Shown: in pieces, positions 12,940 to 25,451 of the stretch | Numbering within the stretch: the stretch's first letter is position 1 | Layout: every line of letters starts with the position of its first letter | Source: Cyprinodon diabolis | Taxonomy: Eukaryota; Chordata; Actinopteri; Cyprinodontiformes; Cyprinodontidae | Assembly: GCA_030533445.1 (NCBI GenBank) | Contig: CM060078.1 | Span: 27,102,091-27,166,090 of the forward strand | Direction: 5' to 3' | DNA: 64,000 bases | Made by a program: the position numbers and the translations under genes | The notes under the pieces: generated by a model | The model's database searches: none | What the model was told of the DNA's origin: nothing | Seen by the model: only the letters and a program-made list of their open reading frames with translations

Positions 12940-13128
12940 AATAAACTGTGTGTAGACTTCTAAACTTAAAGATAGTACAGTTTAACAAGTGTAAATAAAT
13001 ACAGGAAGCAAACTGTATGTGTTAATGAGATGTCTAGAGATTTCCGACTGAATTTTTCTAAATTGCAAAATCTCCATATTCTTATTTTTCTTTTGCTATT
13101 TTGTATTTGTAGGCAGAGGCTAAATAAA
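12940..13128 (+). terminator. kera polyadenylation signals
   Basis: AATAAA hexamers occur at 12940-12945 and 13123-13128, about 240 and 420 bases past the stop codon. Either could end the transcript. Confidence 0.5.
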
Positions 13129-13789
13129 CAGTCCTGTGTTAAATGTTTTTATTTGCTTATAATAAGAAACTGTCTCCTGTAAATATGTATAAATAGATAA
13201 ATTTGGTAATTTATTTGTATTTAATATTGGGAAAAGGTGAGTAGAATACTGTGAATACTCAAGGCCAACAATGCTTATTGTTTTGCATACCAACAATGTG
13301 AAATTTGCCAACTTTTTTTATCCTGGTCTTTTTTTCCTGAATACACTGAGCAGGAAGTTCCAATTTAAATTCTCATAATTACAAATAAAACAACTCAGAA
13401 TAAACATGTCATACCATGTGATTTTGTCATTATCATGGGTTGCTTTTCACTACCAAAATACATTCACATAAGCATTGAATATCAAACCCATTTAGCCATT
13501 TGAGGTGCGTAATATATTTAATTGGACTGTAAACACAATTGATAACCATCATATGCATGGTGGCTGAGGGGTGCAAATGGCATGTAAATGCATCAGTTAA
13601 CAGAAAACTCGAAAGGTCCTGCAAACAAAGAAAATTAAGCTAGTAAAGAAAGTTTAAAACAAACGTTTAAGATGTTCTTTTTAAGTTGTAGCTGACTAAT
13701 TATTTGTTCAAAGCCCACCATAGTAGGGATGTGAAATAATTTATCTAATCAATATTTGGACTGTTTATGTATTGTTCTGTGAACATGTC

Positions 13790-14170
13790 ATTTAGACAAG
13801 GCAGACAACACTGATGTCATGTTCTTCGATTGTATTTAACACAGTTCAGCCTGACTTACTTTGTAAGATACTTCAGAAGACCAGGGTGGAGGCATCAACA
13901 ATTGCAGTTTGTTAGACTGAAGGATCAGCTGTCTAATCAAGTAGTCAGCAGCACAGGAGCACCACAGGGGACGGTACTCTCACCATTCTTTTTACTACCT
14001 ATACGTCTGAGTTAAGATACCAGACAGAGTCCTGTTATCTGCAGAAATACTCAGATGAATCTGCAGTCATTGGTTGCATCAAAGATGGGCAAGAAGCTGA
14101 GTACAACAAGTGGAAGTGTAAACTGAGCTCAAATCATGGTCAGACAGATAACTCTGTGCACTCTCTATGG
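13790..14170 (+). mobile_element. Rex/L2-like LINE reverse transcriptase fragment
   Basis: In shifting + frames the translation gives SSTGAPQGTVLSPF, a block typical of non-LTR reverse transcriptases, followed by pieces resembling YQTES and SAVIGCIKDGQEAEY. Stops and frameshifts break it, and there is no start or end of the element. Inactive. Confidence 0.7.
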
Positions 14171-14199
14171 AATAACTTTCTAATGGTAGTGGGGAAGAA

Positions 14200-15545
14200 A
14201 CTGTTATGAAATCTACTGGACCTGCATCCTATGCTTCAAAGTCTCTTTCCAGAGGGCAGCAGGGAGAACAGTGGTGGGGTGTGAGGGGTCATTTATGATA
14301 TCACGGGCTCGGGACACGCAGCGCTGGGATGAAATGTCTTTAATAGAGGGAAGAGGAGCCCTAATGATCTTCCCTGCTATTCTCACGACTCTTCTCACCT
14401 TCTTCCAGTCTGAGGTGCTGCAGCCTTCACACCACACAGTGAGAAAGCTGGTCGCAACGCTCTCTATGGTGCTTCTGTAGAAGTTGGTAAGGATGGGTGG
14501 GGGCAGGTGGGCTCTCCTCATCCTCCGCAGGAAGTACATGCGCTTTTGACCAGTGAGGTGGTGTTTACATTCCAGGTGAGGGTGTCTGTGATGTGCACCC
14601 CCAGGAATATGGTGCTTTTGACCACCTCTACGGCTGAGCTGTTGATGAGCAGTGGAGCGTGGTTAGGCCAGTTCTTCCTGAAGTCCAAGATTATCTCCTT
14701 TATTTTCTCAACATTCAGGATCAGGCTGTTATCTTTTCACCAGTCCACCAGCTGCTCCACCTCCTCTCTATAGTCCAGGTCGTTGTCATCACTGATGAGG
14801 CCCACCATCGTGGTGTCATCTGCAAACTTAACGATGTGATTGGTGGTGAACCTGGGGACGCAGTCATGTGTCATCAGAGTGAATAGCAGGGGGCTCAGGA
14901 CGCAGCCCCGAGAGGAGCCTGTGCTTAGAGTGATGACATCAGAGGTGTTCTGTCCGACCCGGACTGACTGAGGTCTGTTGGTGTGGAAGTCTAGCAGCCA
15001 ATTTCGAAGGGGTGTATTGAAGCCCATCAGATGCTGTGGGATGATGGTGTTGAAAGCTGAACTGAAGTCCAGGAACAGCATCCGCACATGGGTGTTCTCC
15101 TCCAGGTGTGCCAGGCTCAGGTGGACAGCAGCAGAGATGGCATCCTCAGTTGAGCGGTTGCATTGGTAGGCAAACTGGAATGATACGAATGTTGGCGGCA
15201 GACTGGAGACGATGTATTCTTTAACCAGCCTTTCGAAGCACTTCATCATGATTGGAGTCAGTGTGACAGGCCGGTAATCATTTAGTGAGTTGACCCGAGG
15301 CTTATTTGGGACTGGAATAATGGTACTTGAAGGATGCTGGATCTATGGATTGGACCAGCCAGCTGATCTGAACACTCCTTATACACCCGCCCAGGTTTGT
15401 TATCAGGCCCTGGCGTCTTCCTTGGGTTGACTCTCCTCAGAGACTTCCTCACTTCAGCTATGTCCAGGTTTAGTGTCTCCTCCTCCTGGTGTGGAACGGC
15501 TTTCACTGCTGGAGTGCTGTTTAGTGCCTCAAACATAAAATGAAG
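14200..15545 (-). mobile_element. Rex/L2-like LINE ORF2 fragment
   Basis: Read on the - strand from about 15545 down, the fragments follow normal ORF2 order. First is a linker with RRVNPRKTPGPDN (15282-15536). Then comes the reverse transcriptase palm with [26 protein letters not shown] and the catalytic FADDT motif (14737-15249). Last is the C-terminal part with YFLRRMRR and VWCEGCSTSDW (14213-14539). At least two frame breaks separate the pieces, so it is dead. It is opposite in strand to the LINE piece at 13790-14170. Confidence 0.85.
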
Positions 15546-15854
15546 CCCCTCGTCTTAGAATATATTTGCTTACACCAAAATAAATTTACAAAATTGTTTA
15601 GTTTGATGAAAGTTTTATATTGAATGTACATTTTTACATTTTATGAAAAAATCCTGCGGCACCCCTGTAGTTACCTCGCGGTACCCCTAGGTGCTGCGGC
15701 ACCCACTTTGAAAACCCCTGTCTTAAAGAATATGTGTTTGAAGCAATTTACAATGCAAATCAAAGAGGCAAATAAAACATTTGGTTCAGCAGCTAAGCAT
15801 GTCAGGCCTGAAGAAGAGAAGCTGTGTCCATTCCTCTCAGATGCTTTACTCCTT

Positions 15855-15913
15855 CAATTTCTGGCATCTCATAGTTAAACATGTTGTTTTTAACTTTGAG
15901 ATGCCAGAAATTG
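15855..15913. repeat. 25-bp hairpin
   Basis: Arms 15855-15879 and 15889-15913 are complementary at 24 of 25 positions around a 9-base loop. It could be a fold-back remnant of a DNA transposon or, less likely, a small-RNA hairpin. Confidence 0.7.
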
Positions 15914-16079
15914 GCATTTAAGCACAGATTCCAATATCTCTGCAGTGTGGGGACTATATATCTGATATTCAAAATGAAGGTACTGCTGCAAAAGCTCCTC
16001 AAAAATGTTATTAGCACCCACAAAAGTGGTGAGAAGTTTGGCATCTAATCTTTGCTTGCTTTGTGTGTCAACTGTCACG

Positions 16080-16092
16080 GTTGCTAGGCAAC
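16080..16092. promoter_or_regulatory. RFX-type X-box motif
   Basis: GTTGCTAGGCAAC is a near-perfect palindrome matching the RFX consensus half-sites GTTGC and GGCAAC. No gene start is identified next to it, so function is unproven. Confidence 0.35.
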
Positions 16093-17049
16093 AGAGCATG
16101 CAGGCGGTGAAAGCCAGAGAAGGCTGGACCTGTTTGAATCCATAGCCCAAACTCTTCCAGCCTCCTTATTTTCACAGACCTTGAAGAACCCGGTCTTTGA
16201 GGATGCCGCCTGAAATTGAACACAACCTTGGAGTGTGCAGGAACAGGTGGGGGAGGAGACGTTGAGAAAGTATAACCACCAAGACAAGGAGGCTCCTGCT
16301 ATAGTGTTTGTCGGTTGCTGTACTATTAAATACAACTTTCTGCAGCATGATTTCTGGCTATGCTAATGCTTGAAATTCACATTGGAAAAAGAAATGTTCA
16401 GTCGCTTTATGAAGATGTAATAGTTCGAAGATTAAATTTGATCCACCTCATTTAAAAACTTCAAATCAAAAAAAGGCTTTGAATAGAAATCCCAGCTCAT
16501 AGCAGGCGCTGACATATTTCCAGCCTCCCCACTCCTTTCTGTGTCTCTCACTCATCAAAAGGTCTAGGGTTACCAGGGGATGAGCGAGAGAGGTTGGCAA
16601 TTTGAGACAAAACTTAAATGTGTTTGTTTTACACCTGTGCTTAAAAAACACCAAATCACAACATTCTTTGAAAGCTCTTGTTTGCACTACTAATGAGATA
16701 CCTTAATTATATTAATGTGAACAACTAATTAACTATCATAATCTCTGAGAAGATAACTTTTAATTTAACTTTTCCATTGAAGTAACATTTAAGGAAAAAG
16801 GAGGAGATTTCTCTTGGATCCTTTTTGCCTTGGAGAAGGTTTGGAGCCTTTGGGACCTTCGATAAGCTCTCAGTTCAAGAACTACCGGCAATGTAATGGT
16901 AAAAGACGCCTTTCTTTCTACTAACTAGTGCCTTTCTTGAGACTAATTTATATTTTCTAGGATACAAACACCACATAAGCATACATAGTAACAATGCTTT
17001 TTTGACTGTGAGAATAAGCGTGAGCACCAAAATGTTTACAGTGTCAACA

Positions 17050-18525
17050 TGTTAACTCAATGCAGATGTCAAGGCTCAGAACAGAGGACCCAGTATTCAA
17101 GGCAGACAGACAGATATCTCAAAAGTGCTAATTTAAAAATAACGGATCTAGAGTAACAGCAAGGACATCTAAGGCAGGAAACTTTGTTGGAGGAAAACAC
17201 AGGTTAGTGACAATGTTAGTCTGAAGGAGGATGATTATGAAAGTGTGAGTCACTAACCTAGTTTACCAGCTGAGTCCAAGCCCAGAGAATGAAGTAGGAT
17301 CAAGCCGCTAAGCTGACAACTAGATACAGCAAGCGCTGCCCAGAGAGTCCTGTCATGTTTGGTTTAAGGTTTCTAACCCACATGCAGAACACACGGACTC
17401 AAGGGAAAAAGTTCAAAGGTTTATTGAAAACAACACAGAGAATAAAGAACTGATCCAAGGGTTATTAGATCCAGTACTGGTCACAACTGGGTTCACTGCA
17501 GAGGGGGACAGAGTGGTCCAGGTAATTTGCAGAGTTAGAGAGTGCAGGTCTGTACCTGATCTGGAGTTGAGCTGAGCGGCAGAGAGGGGGAACCAGGAGG
17601 GTCCAGAGGCTGTTGGCAGGCTGAGGGCATGGCGGAGGCAGAGCTTGGTTTGAGAGTTTGCAGGTAACAGGTTTGAATTTCCCTTTCAGATTCTTCTGAG
17701 AGCGGGCAGGCAGGTCTTTGACAGGTTTGATTTTCCAGGGTTCTTCAGAGATCAGACTGACAGATTTCCAGCAGAGAAACTCTTCCAGGTTTCAGGTTTT
17801 CAGGCAGGTTCAACCTGGGAAGCAGAGAGGACAAAACAGATTAGGTTCAGGTTCAGGCTTTCTGGGAGTCAGAGATTCAGACAGGCAGGTTGGCTCAGGC
17901 TTGCTAACCATAACTGGCAAAACACTCTGGCGTCGGAGTGATGTCCTCTGCCTCCTTATATACTGGTCTCCTGATGAGCAAACAAGCCGCAGGTGGTGAA
18001 GTCAGCTCCAGCTCCAGGAGACCTAGAACGCCCTCTGGTGGAGAAAAATGGACAGACCTCCAGATCCCAACAAGTCCCAGATGCCACAGCCCTGGAGGAC
18101 GGAGAACAAGCAGGAGACCCGATCCAGGCAGACAAAGGAAGGCAGGATAATCCAGAGAGCGAAGCCAAAGCCAGGGTTGAGGACGTGCCCAGAAGCCTGA
18201 AGAGTTTCCAGAGTGAAATCCAGGTTGGTGACAGAAAGCAGTTCCAAATTCAGTAAACAGGCAGAATCCAAGAGGAGTCCATGGACAGGTCACGCAAACA
18301 AATCAGAATGGGAACAGGCAGACTTATCGCTAGAGAGGCAGAACAGGTCAGGTTCAGGTAATCAGAAAAAAAAAGGTAATGCTCATCACTGGTTAAAGAA
18401 TAATCTGGCACTGAAGACTGGTTAGAGGGCTGAATAAATAGAATCAGGAGCAGGTGGATCAGATGTGAGGTAATGAGAAACTGGGGAGAGTTAGACAGCT
18501 CTGAGTGTCCCGAGCCTGTAACAAT
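17050..18525 (+). mobile_element. non-autonomous transposon, copy 1 of inverted pair
   Basis: Segments of this stretch align with the reverse complement of 19060-19640. Examples are 'aataatctggcactga' at about 18400 against the copy near 19190, 'ggcaggataatccagag' near 18140, and 'cacaggttagtgaca' near 17200. No transposase is visible. Open frames such as 17904-18293 show no protein motif and reflect base composition. Confidence 0.65.
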
Positions 18526-18526
18526 A

Positions 18527-18660
18527 TCAATGACCCCTCACACCCCCACCATGGACTGTTTTTCCTACTTCCCTCTGGGAAGAGGCTTCGCAGCATTTGA
18601 TGTAGGTCCAGCAGATTCCAAAACAGCTTCTTCCCCACCGCAATCGTTTTGTATACACAA
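18527..18660 (+). mobile_element. LINE ORF2 C-terminal fragment
   Basis: The + strand reads DPSHPHHGLFFLLPSGKRL followed by a Cys-Arg-rich end, the usual C-terminus of Rex/L2-type fish LINE ORF2 proteins. A short 5'-truncated remnant. Confidence 0.6.
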
Positions 18661-18897
18661 ACACTATGTATACAAAATTACAAAAAAGTTGTCTAAGTCT
18701 AAGGTGAATGAAATGAGTAATCAAGCCGGTCATTAGCGCCAAGATCATGACAGCAGAAAGTCCCAAACTAGGTCTTTCTGCAGTCATGTCAGTGTGATTA
18801 GTCCTGGCTTTGACTTTGCAGAGTTTCTTGTTGGATTGGCCAGCTGTATCTGTGTCTCTTTTTTTCCTGAGATAAGCTTTACATGAAGACTCTTTTT

Positions 18898-18941
18898 CAG
18901 TACCTTGTAACAACTCTTCTCTTAGTTGTTACAAGGTACTG
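18898..18941. repeat. perfect 18-bp hairpin
   Basis: Arms 18898-18915 and 18924-18941 are exact reverse complements around an 8-base loop. It lies between the two inverted transposon copies. Confidence 0.8.
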
Positions 18942-19059
18942 AGCAGCCAATCAGAAAGGATTTTGGTTTAACTAAAGCAACAAGATAATATGGAAAATGA
19001 ATAATGTTAGCAAATACTAATGTATCAAGGACCTAAACAACTATAATGGCTGTTTTGTT

Positions 19060-19640
19060 ATGATCTCAGCACTGGTGTCTGGTCTGATTTCTCATTTCAC
19101 TCATCTGCTTATCTCTGCCCAGTTCTCATTACTGATCATAGGATCCACCTGCTTCAGGGTCTTTTTAACTAGCCTTCAGACCAGAAATCAGTGCCAGATT
19201 ATTTGACCCTGCCTGTTCCTGTTCTGATCTGTTCACCTAACCTGTCTTTGGACTCCTGATGGATTTCTGTCTGTCTACGAAACAAACCTGGAACTGTTTC
19301 CTGACTCCGTTCTGGATTTCCTGTCCTCCTAGCTTTGACTTGCGAGCACGTCACAGACACTGGCTTTGACTTCGCCCTCTGGATTACCCTGCCTTCCTTC
19401 TTCTGCTCGTTTCTGATCTCCTGACTGTTCTCCAGCCTCCAGGACATTAGCGCCTGTGACTCTCGGCGACGCCCGCCGTGTCTTGTTGGCAGTTGACCGG
19501 CTGGAATCAACTTCATCCTCTGGGCATGGAGTGAAATGTAAGATCAGGTTACTGACTTACTCGTTTATTATCTTCCTCTGCCAGATACATGTGGTCACTA
19601 ACCTGCTGTCTCCTCCTGCAGAGGTTCCTGCCATACTGTA
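19060..19640 (-). mobile_element. non-autonomous transposon, copy 2 of inverted pair
   Basis: Reverse complement matches blocks of 17050-18525 in the same order but is shorter by internal deletion. Sequence divergence is moderate, so the two are separate insertions or an old inverted duplication. Confidence 0.65.
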
Positions 19641-20339
19641 GATGTCAATGCTGTTCGCTGCGGTTCCGTTTCTAAAAATGTTTTGAAAAACATAATTGTC
19701 TGCATAGAATAATCGTTTTAAGCCTGAAAGAACTACAATATAACACAATCATTAAGGAATTATTTTAAAATATATAGTTTATTTAAATTTGATAAAAAAG
19801 TCTAGGAGGGCTTATTGGAATAGCCAAGAAGGCAAAGAGTCGAAATTAACAGGTTTATGTGTTACTTTGCCTCGTCAATGAAAAGATTTAATTTAATTTT
19901 GAGTTTTCTTGGATGTGAACCCGGTTTGATCACCATGGATGCTGCAAGGATAGCCCATATTTATCTGTAAAGGAAGGAGGGTAGAGACTATCCTCTGAGC
20001 TGGGACTTCCTCTCAGCACCATGCTAGCAGGGAGTCCTTACAGAGGTCCCATTGTGTACAAGGGCCTCATGGATCTCCCCTACATGAAAGTAACACACTC
20101 TAGAGTTTCACCTTGGGAACAGAAGGACAAATATCTCTGTCTGATACAACAAAAAATGAAAAGGTACTTTTGTAACGGATAAAGCTTTGTTTCCTCATTG
20201 CCCTCTGATTCCCTTTGTGTCTAAAGTGTGTGTATTCTGTTCGAGAAGATTGTGAAAGTGTGTGTACTGCATGGTGGTGGGAGGTGTGTGGGGGGTGCAC
20301 TCGGAGTGACCAAAAGCAATCGCTTCGCTCCAATCAGCC

Positions 20340-20594
20340 TCAGTGCCTACCTTCACACATAAGCGGCAGGGCACTCGGGTCCACTGGCGCGCACAGACCT
20401 ACACATACACACACATACACTGACACTTAGACACTTGTCATATCTGCACACATCACCCCCCCTTGCCATCACCACCACCTACCCTCCCTCCTCTTCAAGG
20501 CACCCTGTGCGACCTCTCACCATTGGCCAAGTCTCTGAGCCCTCAGCATCTCCATCAAGGCTGAAGGGACCATTCGGGAAAGCAAGAGACAGAG
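20340..20594 (+). other. candidate 5' UTR exon of epyc
   Basis: The epyc signal-peptide exon starts with an acceptor a few bases before its ATG, so an upstream leader exon must exist. 'agacagag|gtaagcatt' at about 20594 is a good donor preceded by GC-richer sequence. Its distance and lack of coding content fit a leader exon, but no transcript evidence exists here. Confidence 0.25.
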
Positions 20595-22859
20595 GTAAGC
20601 ATTCTTGGTGCTGTGTTCATGTTGGTGGAAGGGATTAAGCAGGTTGTGGTGCATACTTAGCCCATTTTAAAACAACGGCATTCAGGGCTTTAACAGGTGC
20701 TTTTACACCAGCTGGTTAGGACTGGATGCATTGCTTTCACTAACCCAGAATATGCATGTGACTGTTGTTATTTCCTTCTATTGTCTCTACATTGCAGGAA
20801 AATGTGTTACACTTCTGTAATCTTCAGGGATGATTATTAGTGAAAATCAGGTTGACAATTAGACCATTTTGTACTTTCAAAAAACAATCTTGCTCAAATT
20901 TAAAGCTATCTATCTATAGAAGTCATCTAGGGCACAGGTGTTTTTGCAGCAAATATCTTATTTCATAGAGCATAATGATCCTCTTATGTCTTGCAAATTT
21001 TTTGCACAAATGATTTTTTTTACCTCTTTCAGCCAATAAACCAAACTTTTATAGTTGAATGCAAAGCATATATTTAATAGGTGTGACAATGTGCCGTTTA
21101 ATTCTTTAATCTGGTGCAGAGGGAATATCATTAGACCTGCTGCTGAGGGGGGAAGTTAGAGTCGCTGAATATAAAGCATGCCCAAAATGTAGCCAAACAT
21201 AACAAGGAGGCAGTCTAGAGGAACGACACAAACACAGGTTCCATACACTGTACACTGTGATGGCCTGTATTAAAGCAGAGCTCTGTGCTGTCTTCAGTAA
21301 AGTCCTTCTTTCAGACTAGCTGTGCAAGATTTCTCCTGATATGTCTGTTTTTGCCATCCACTTTTCTCACTAAAGGGGCATCAAGTTCATGCTGAAGGAA
21401 ATGAAAGTACAAGTTCTTTAATTAGTTTCTCTGTATGCTGATATTGATGCTTGCAAAAAAAAAAAAAAAAAATCAACAGAAGGACATTTGGGGTTTTTTG
21501 CTTGTTTTTTGTGTGTGTCTTAGTTTTAAAATAGCAGCACCATTCTTGGTTTCTATCCAATGAAATATTGACATGTGCAGGTCTGTGAGTGTTACATCTT
21601 TCCAAGTGTCTTCATGAATAAGTGTAAGTGTGTGTTTGTGTGTGTCTAAGCCCCTTCTCTGCTGAATGAAGCTTTTCCTCGTGAGCAGTGGCAAGTTGCT
21701 GCCATCCTGTCCACAAACCTCGGTGGAATTTGGAGTTTGAGTGCAGAGACAAGCTGCAACCGGGCCTCATAAAGACTCTCTGTAAAAGCCCAGGGGTTGG
21801 GTTAGCTCAAAAACCTCTCTCACCTCTCTTTTTCTCACTTACTCACGCCGCCCTGACTCAAGTTATTTTCCTCACCTTCTCCATCTAACCCTGAGGGCCA
21901 ACATCTTGTCTGTGTGTCCCTCTCCATGGCGCTCTTCTTGTCTTCTTCTCTCTCCTTGCTCACCGTTTCTCTGCCCTGGCCTGGAGGACTCTCTTTTAGC
22001 TCTTCTCTTATTTTTCAGGCCCCATGCATGCCTCTCTGCCATTATTAAGCTTTAAGTAGTGATACATTGACATGATTTCAGTCATATACCCATTAATTCT
22101 ACGTCTATGAGGAGTTGACCTCATTAAGCAGTAATTAACATATGCTAATCTTATTAGTACGTTCGTCTTTGGCATAACTCCTTTCTTAACAGCTTAACCC
22201 AAAGGCCTGCACTGCGGAGGAAAGAGAAAGATCATAAGCAGCTGCTTTCTAGGTCAGGGCAATTGTTGAAACAATTCCTGCTTTTTTAAAGCTAAAAAAT
22301 ATTTGTATTTCGCTTGGACTTGAGATTTTTCCTGTTTTGGGCGAAACATTTTGGCCTGATTTGGAAAATCCTTAAAAGTTTCTTTGATGCAAAAAATCCC
22401 AGACATTTCAAAACATGTAATCTTTCTGGCATTGAAGAAATGCTTACATAAATTCAGGACAGAAACATTTTTTTTTATACAAGTGCCAGGGTTATGAAGG
22501 CATTTATCTAGGTTACCTGTGATTTAACTTTTGTTTTAGAATTAGAGTGGAGATTAATTTCTTTTTGACTATATTTGTATAACTACATGGAATATCCTTA
22601 TTCCCTCATTAAATAGTTTGGAATAAACACTTTTTACAGTGCCTGAAAAACATCTTAATACCAAAAAACGAATGTTTCATTTGGGTTTTATGACACATCA
22701 AGGCAAAGTAGAGCAGAAGTATAAAACAAAAGATTTCAAAAAGAAGAAGTGTTAAGTTTAATCCAGACACTTATGAGAGCATAGATATGAGGATCTGCTG
22801 ACTTGAAGAATATTTTGACAGGACTGAGATAGAAAACTTTTATTCAATTTTACTGTATG

Positions 22860-22940
22860 ATCTGGTTGAACTGTAAAGTGCCTTGAGATTAAATGTGTTG
22901 TGAATTTGCCCTATATAAATAAACTGAACTGAATTGACTG
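22860..22940 (+). mobile_element. L2-type LINE 3' tail
   Basis: 'gtgccttgag', then 'gccctatataaataaactg' and a short tandem end, matches the 3' tail form of L2-like LINEs common in fish. Upstream parts are missing. A similar but weaker tail is at about 26225-26300. Confidence 0.6.
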
Positions 22941-24541
22941 CAATAGTATTGAGATATGAAAAAATGTAATTTGGTCCTTGTAAACAAATGATAAAAAAAA
23001 AATGCTTTTTCAAAATAACACCTGTTAGCTACCAACAGTGGGTGGTATACAGCAAACATGTGAAAGAGGAGCTCTAATTCAGATAAGATGAAAATTTAGA
23101 TCTTCATTAAGAAATTCAAAACCGCAAATAACTGAACAAACCATGAAACTATGAAACACAGAAGTGTCGTATCATGCTGTGGGAATGCCTTTACTTAGAA
23201 TAGTTGATGGGAGAAAAGACAAAAAGGGCAGAAAGTAGGGTAAATCTCAAAGAAAATATGTTATGGAGTTGTAAAAACTATATATATTTGTAAAAAATAG
23301 GCAAATGTTTAAATGGAAAACAAGATATCCAAATGACTTGCAGTTATAGTGTAAAAGCAAAGTTGTATATGAAGCATTGGGATGAACACATATTCCTGCC
23401 ACATTACATTTTTTATTTTTAAGAACTGATAAAATCTGTTCTCTACTTTATAATTATGTATTTCTATTAAAAAGAAAGAAGATTATTATATTATTATTGT
23501 AGAACGTAGAACCAAAATCCAGAAACTGACAAAAAGATTTAACAACAACAACTATTAACAAAAACAATAAAAAAAAAATGTTTACAGAACTGAAAGAAAA
23601 GCAAAGCAGGATATGAATTTTTAAAGTGTATCAGAAGGAATGACAAATAGCAATTGACGACTAGAGAGGTTTTATAGTTTATACAGTGGATGTAGGTCAG
23701 CAGTGACAGGGAGCAAAACAAGGAAATCGAGGAAATGAATCAAACATTAAATCAGTCTTGAATCCTAACAAATTATATCAATATTTGTAACTGTAAGATT
23801 ACTTACTTCCATAAATACTTTGGGCATAAATAAATTTAAAAAAAAATTAACCATATTAATGCAATGTTGGCATAAATTATATGTATACGTCCTTAATCTA
23901 AGCAGGTAGTGGGGAAAAGCCACCGTAATTATGATTCAATTTGCTATATAATTTAGGTGCATGGTTCTATATGGGATACTGTTTTAACCAGCTACTGAGA
24001 CTATTTTTAACCCAATTAAAGATGGACCTATGTGCCATTAGAAAAATTATTCCCTGAATTATAGTTGCCATTATTTCACTAATGGTCCTAAGTAATTAAG
24101 GAAACATATTGAATCACATTGCAGTGAGAAATCGACAAACCTAAGTTGTTCTTTACAGTAAATCGTCCCACCAAAGTTTTTTTTACAGAAATTCGCAGTT
24201 TGCAGAATAGTACCTGGTTGGACTAATTGGGATTATCAACATTGACATGCATTGAATAAGAGCACTAAAGCCATCTGTGAAAAGTCCTCACTGAAATTAT
24301 CAGACTGATTCTAGCAAATATAGAAGCCTTTGTATTTTAATCACTTAGCTGTCTGCGGGTTCATACAGTAATAAGATCAGGGACCTTCATTATTGGGGAA
24401 CAAGATCAAGCCTGAGTCTTTGGTGGTTTAATAAGGTTCCAATTATTGTTTCATTGATTTTATATTCTAATTATATCCTATAACCATAAAGTCCAAGAAA
24501 ACCCTCTTTAATTCTTCTACTCTGTCCTTTTTAGGTTGACT

Positions 24542-25393
24542 ATGAGGATCTTTTTGAAACTCGTGTTCGGACTCTTCGTCCTCAAAGCGGTGGTGGCAAG
24601 TCCCAGATTTTCCCGACAAGTGGACAATGACTCAAACGATTTAAATGAGGGAGAAGACAATTTTGATCAATATAACTATGACTATGACGATGAACTGATA
24701 GTTGAGATTGAGGTAAGAGAGGTTTCCCTCACTTGAACAAGAATCTAATTGATATTTTTGCACGTAATGTCAATTGTGTGTTTGAATGTTACATAATCCA
24801 GTAACCATCAGTATGATTGTGACTTTTTATAAACTTCTCATTTGTTACCAGGAAAAGTTGTCTGCTCATGGCTACTTTGAAAAGCATTAGTGTATTTTTT
24901 TTTAAATGTGTGCTTTTGGGCTTAGGTCACAAAGTTCTCAGACTGGAATGCTGTGGATGGCAACTGGGGTTATTTGGAGCATTGAGAGATTTATTTCTTA
25001 CTGTTCTGTACCATTGAGCCAAAAATTCCTTAGTTTATACTTAAGCCAACCGTTATTATAGGGTCAGTGCCCCAGAATTCTGCATGCACCTGGAGCAGTT
25101 TCAGCAGGAGAATAACTGAGTTGGACATTATTAGTGCCTCTGTTTCCTTTGCTGTTAAATGATAATAAAAAAAAAAAGTTTCAAAGTTGTTGAAACCTTG
25201 GGTTTAAGTTTTACATTCCTCTATTTATAATGTTTATGTTTTTCTATCAAGAAAATAATTTGATATAATTGGCTTTTATCAAATACAATCAACTGATCTC
25301 ATAAAACACCAGTACATTGGGCAGAGATTGGTCTGTAAGCAGTTAGTGTGTAGTGCACCAGATCTCATCAGATGAGCCAAACTGTCAGGGTTC

Positions 25394-25451
<58 letters not shown>

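Larger units (their letters stand above)
13130..24530. other. intergenic region kera-epyc
   Basis: About 11 kb without a supported coding gene. It holds LINE fragments (13790-15540, 18527-18660), a hairpin (15855-15913), an RFX-like motif (16080-16092), an inverted pair of a non-autonomous transposon (17050-18520 and 19060-19640), a perfect hairpin between them (18898-18941), an LINE 3' tail (about 22860-22940) and possibly an epyc leader exon near 20590. I see nothing distinct in 13130-13790, 16350-17040 or 22950-24530. Confidence 0.75.

Noticed and set aside
17904..18293. 129-codon open frame on the - strand
   Set aside because: It lies in a non-autonomous transposon with several overlapping open frames on both strands and no protein motif.
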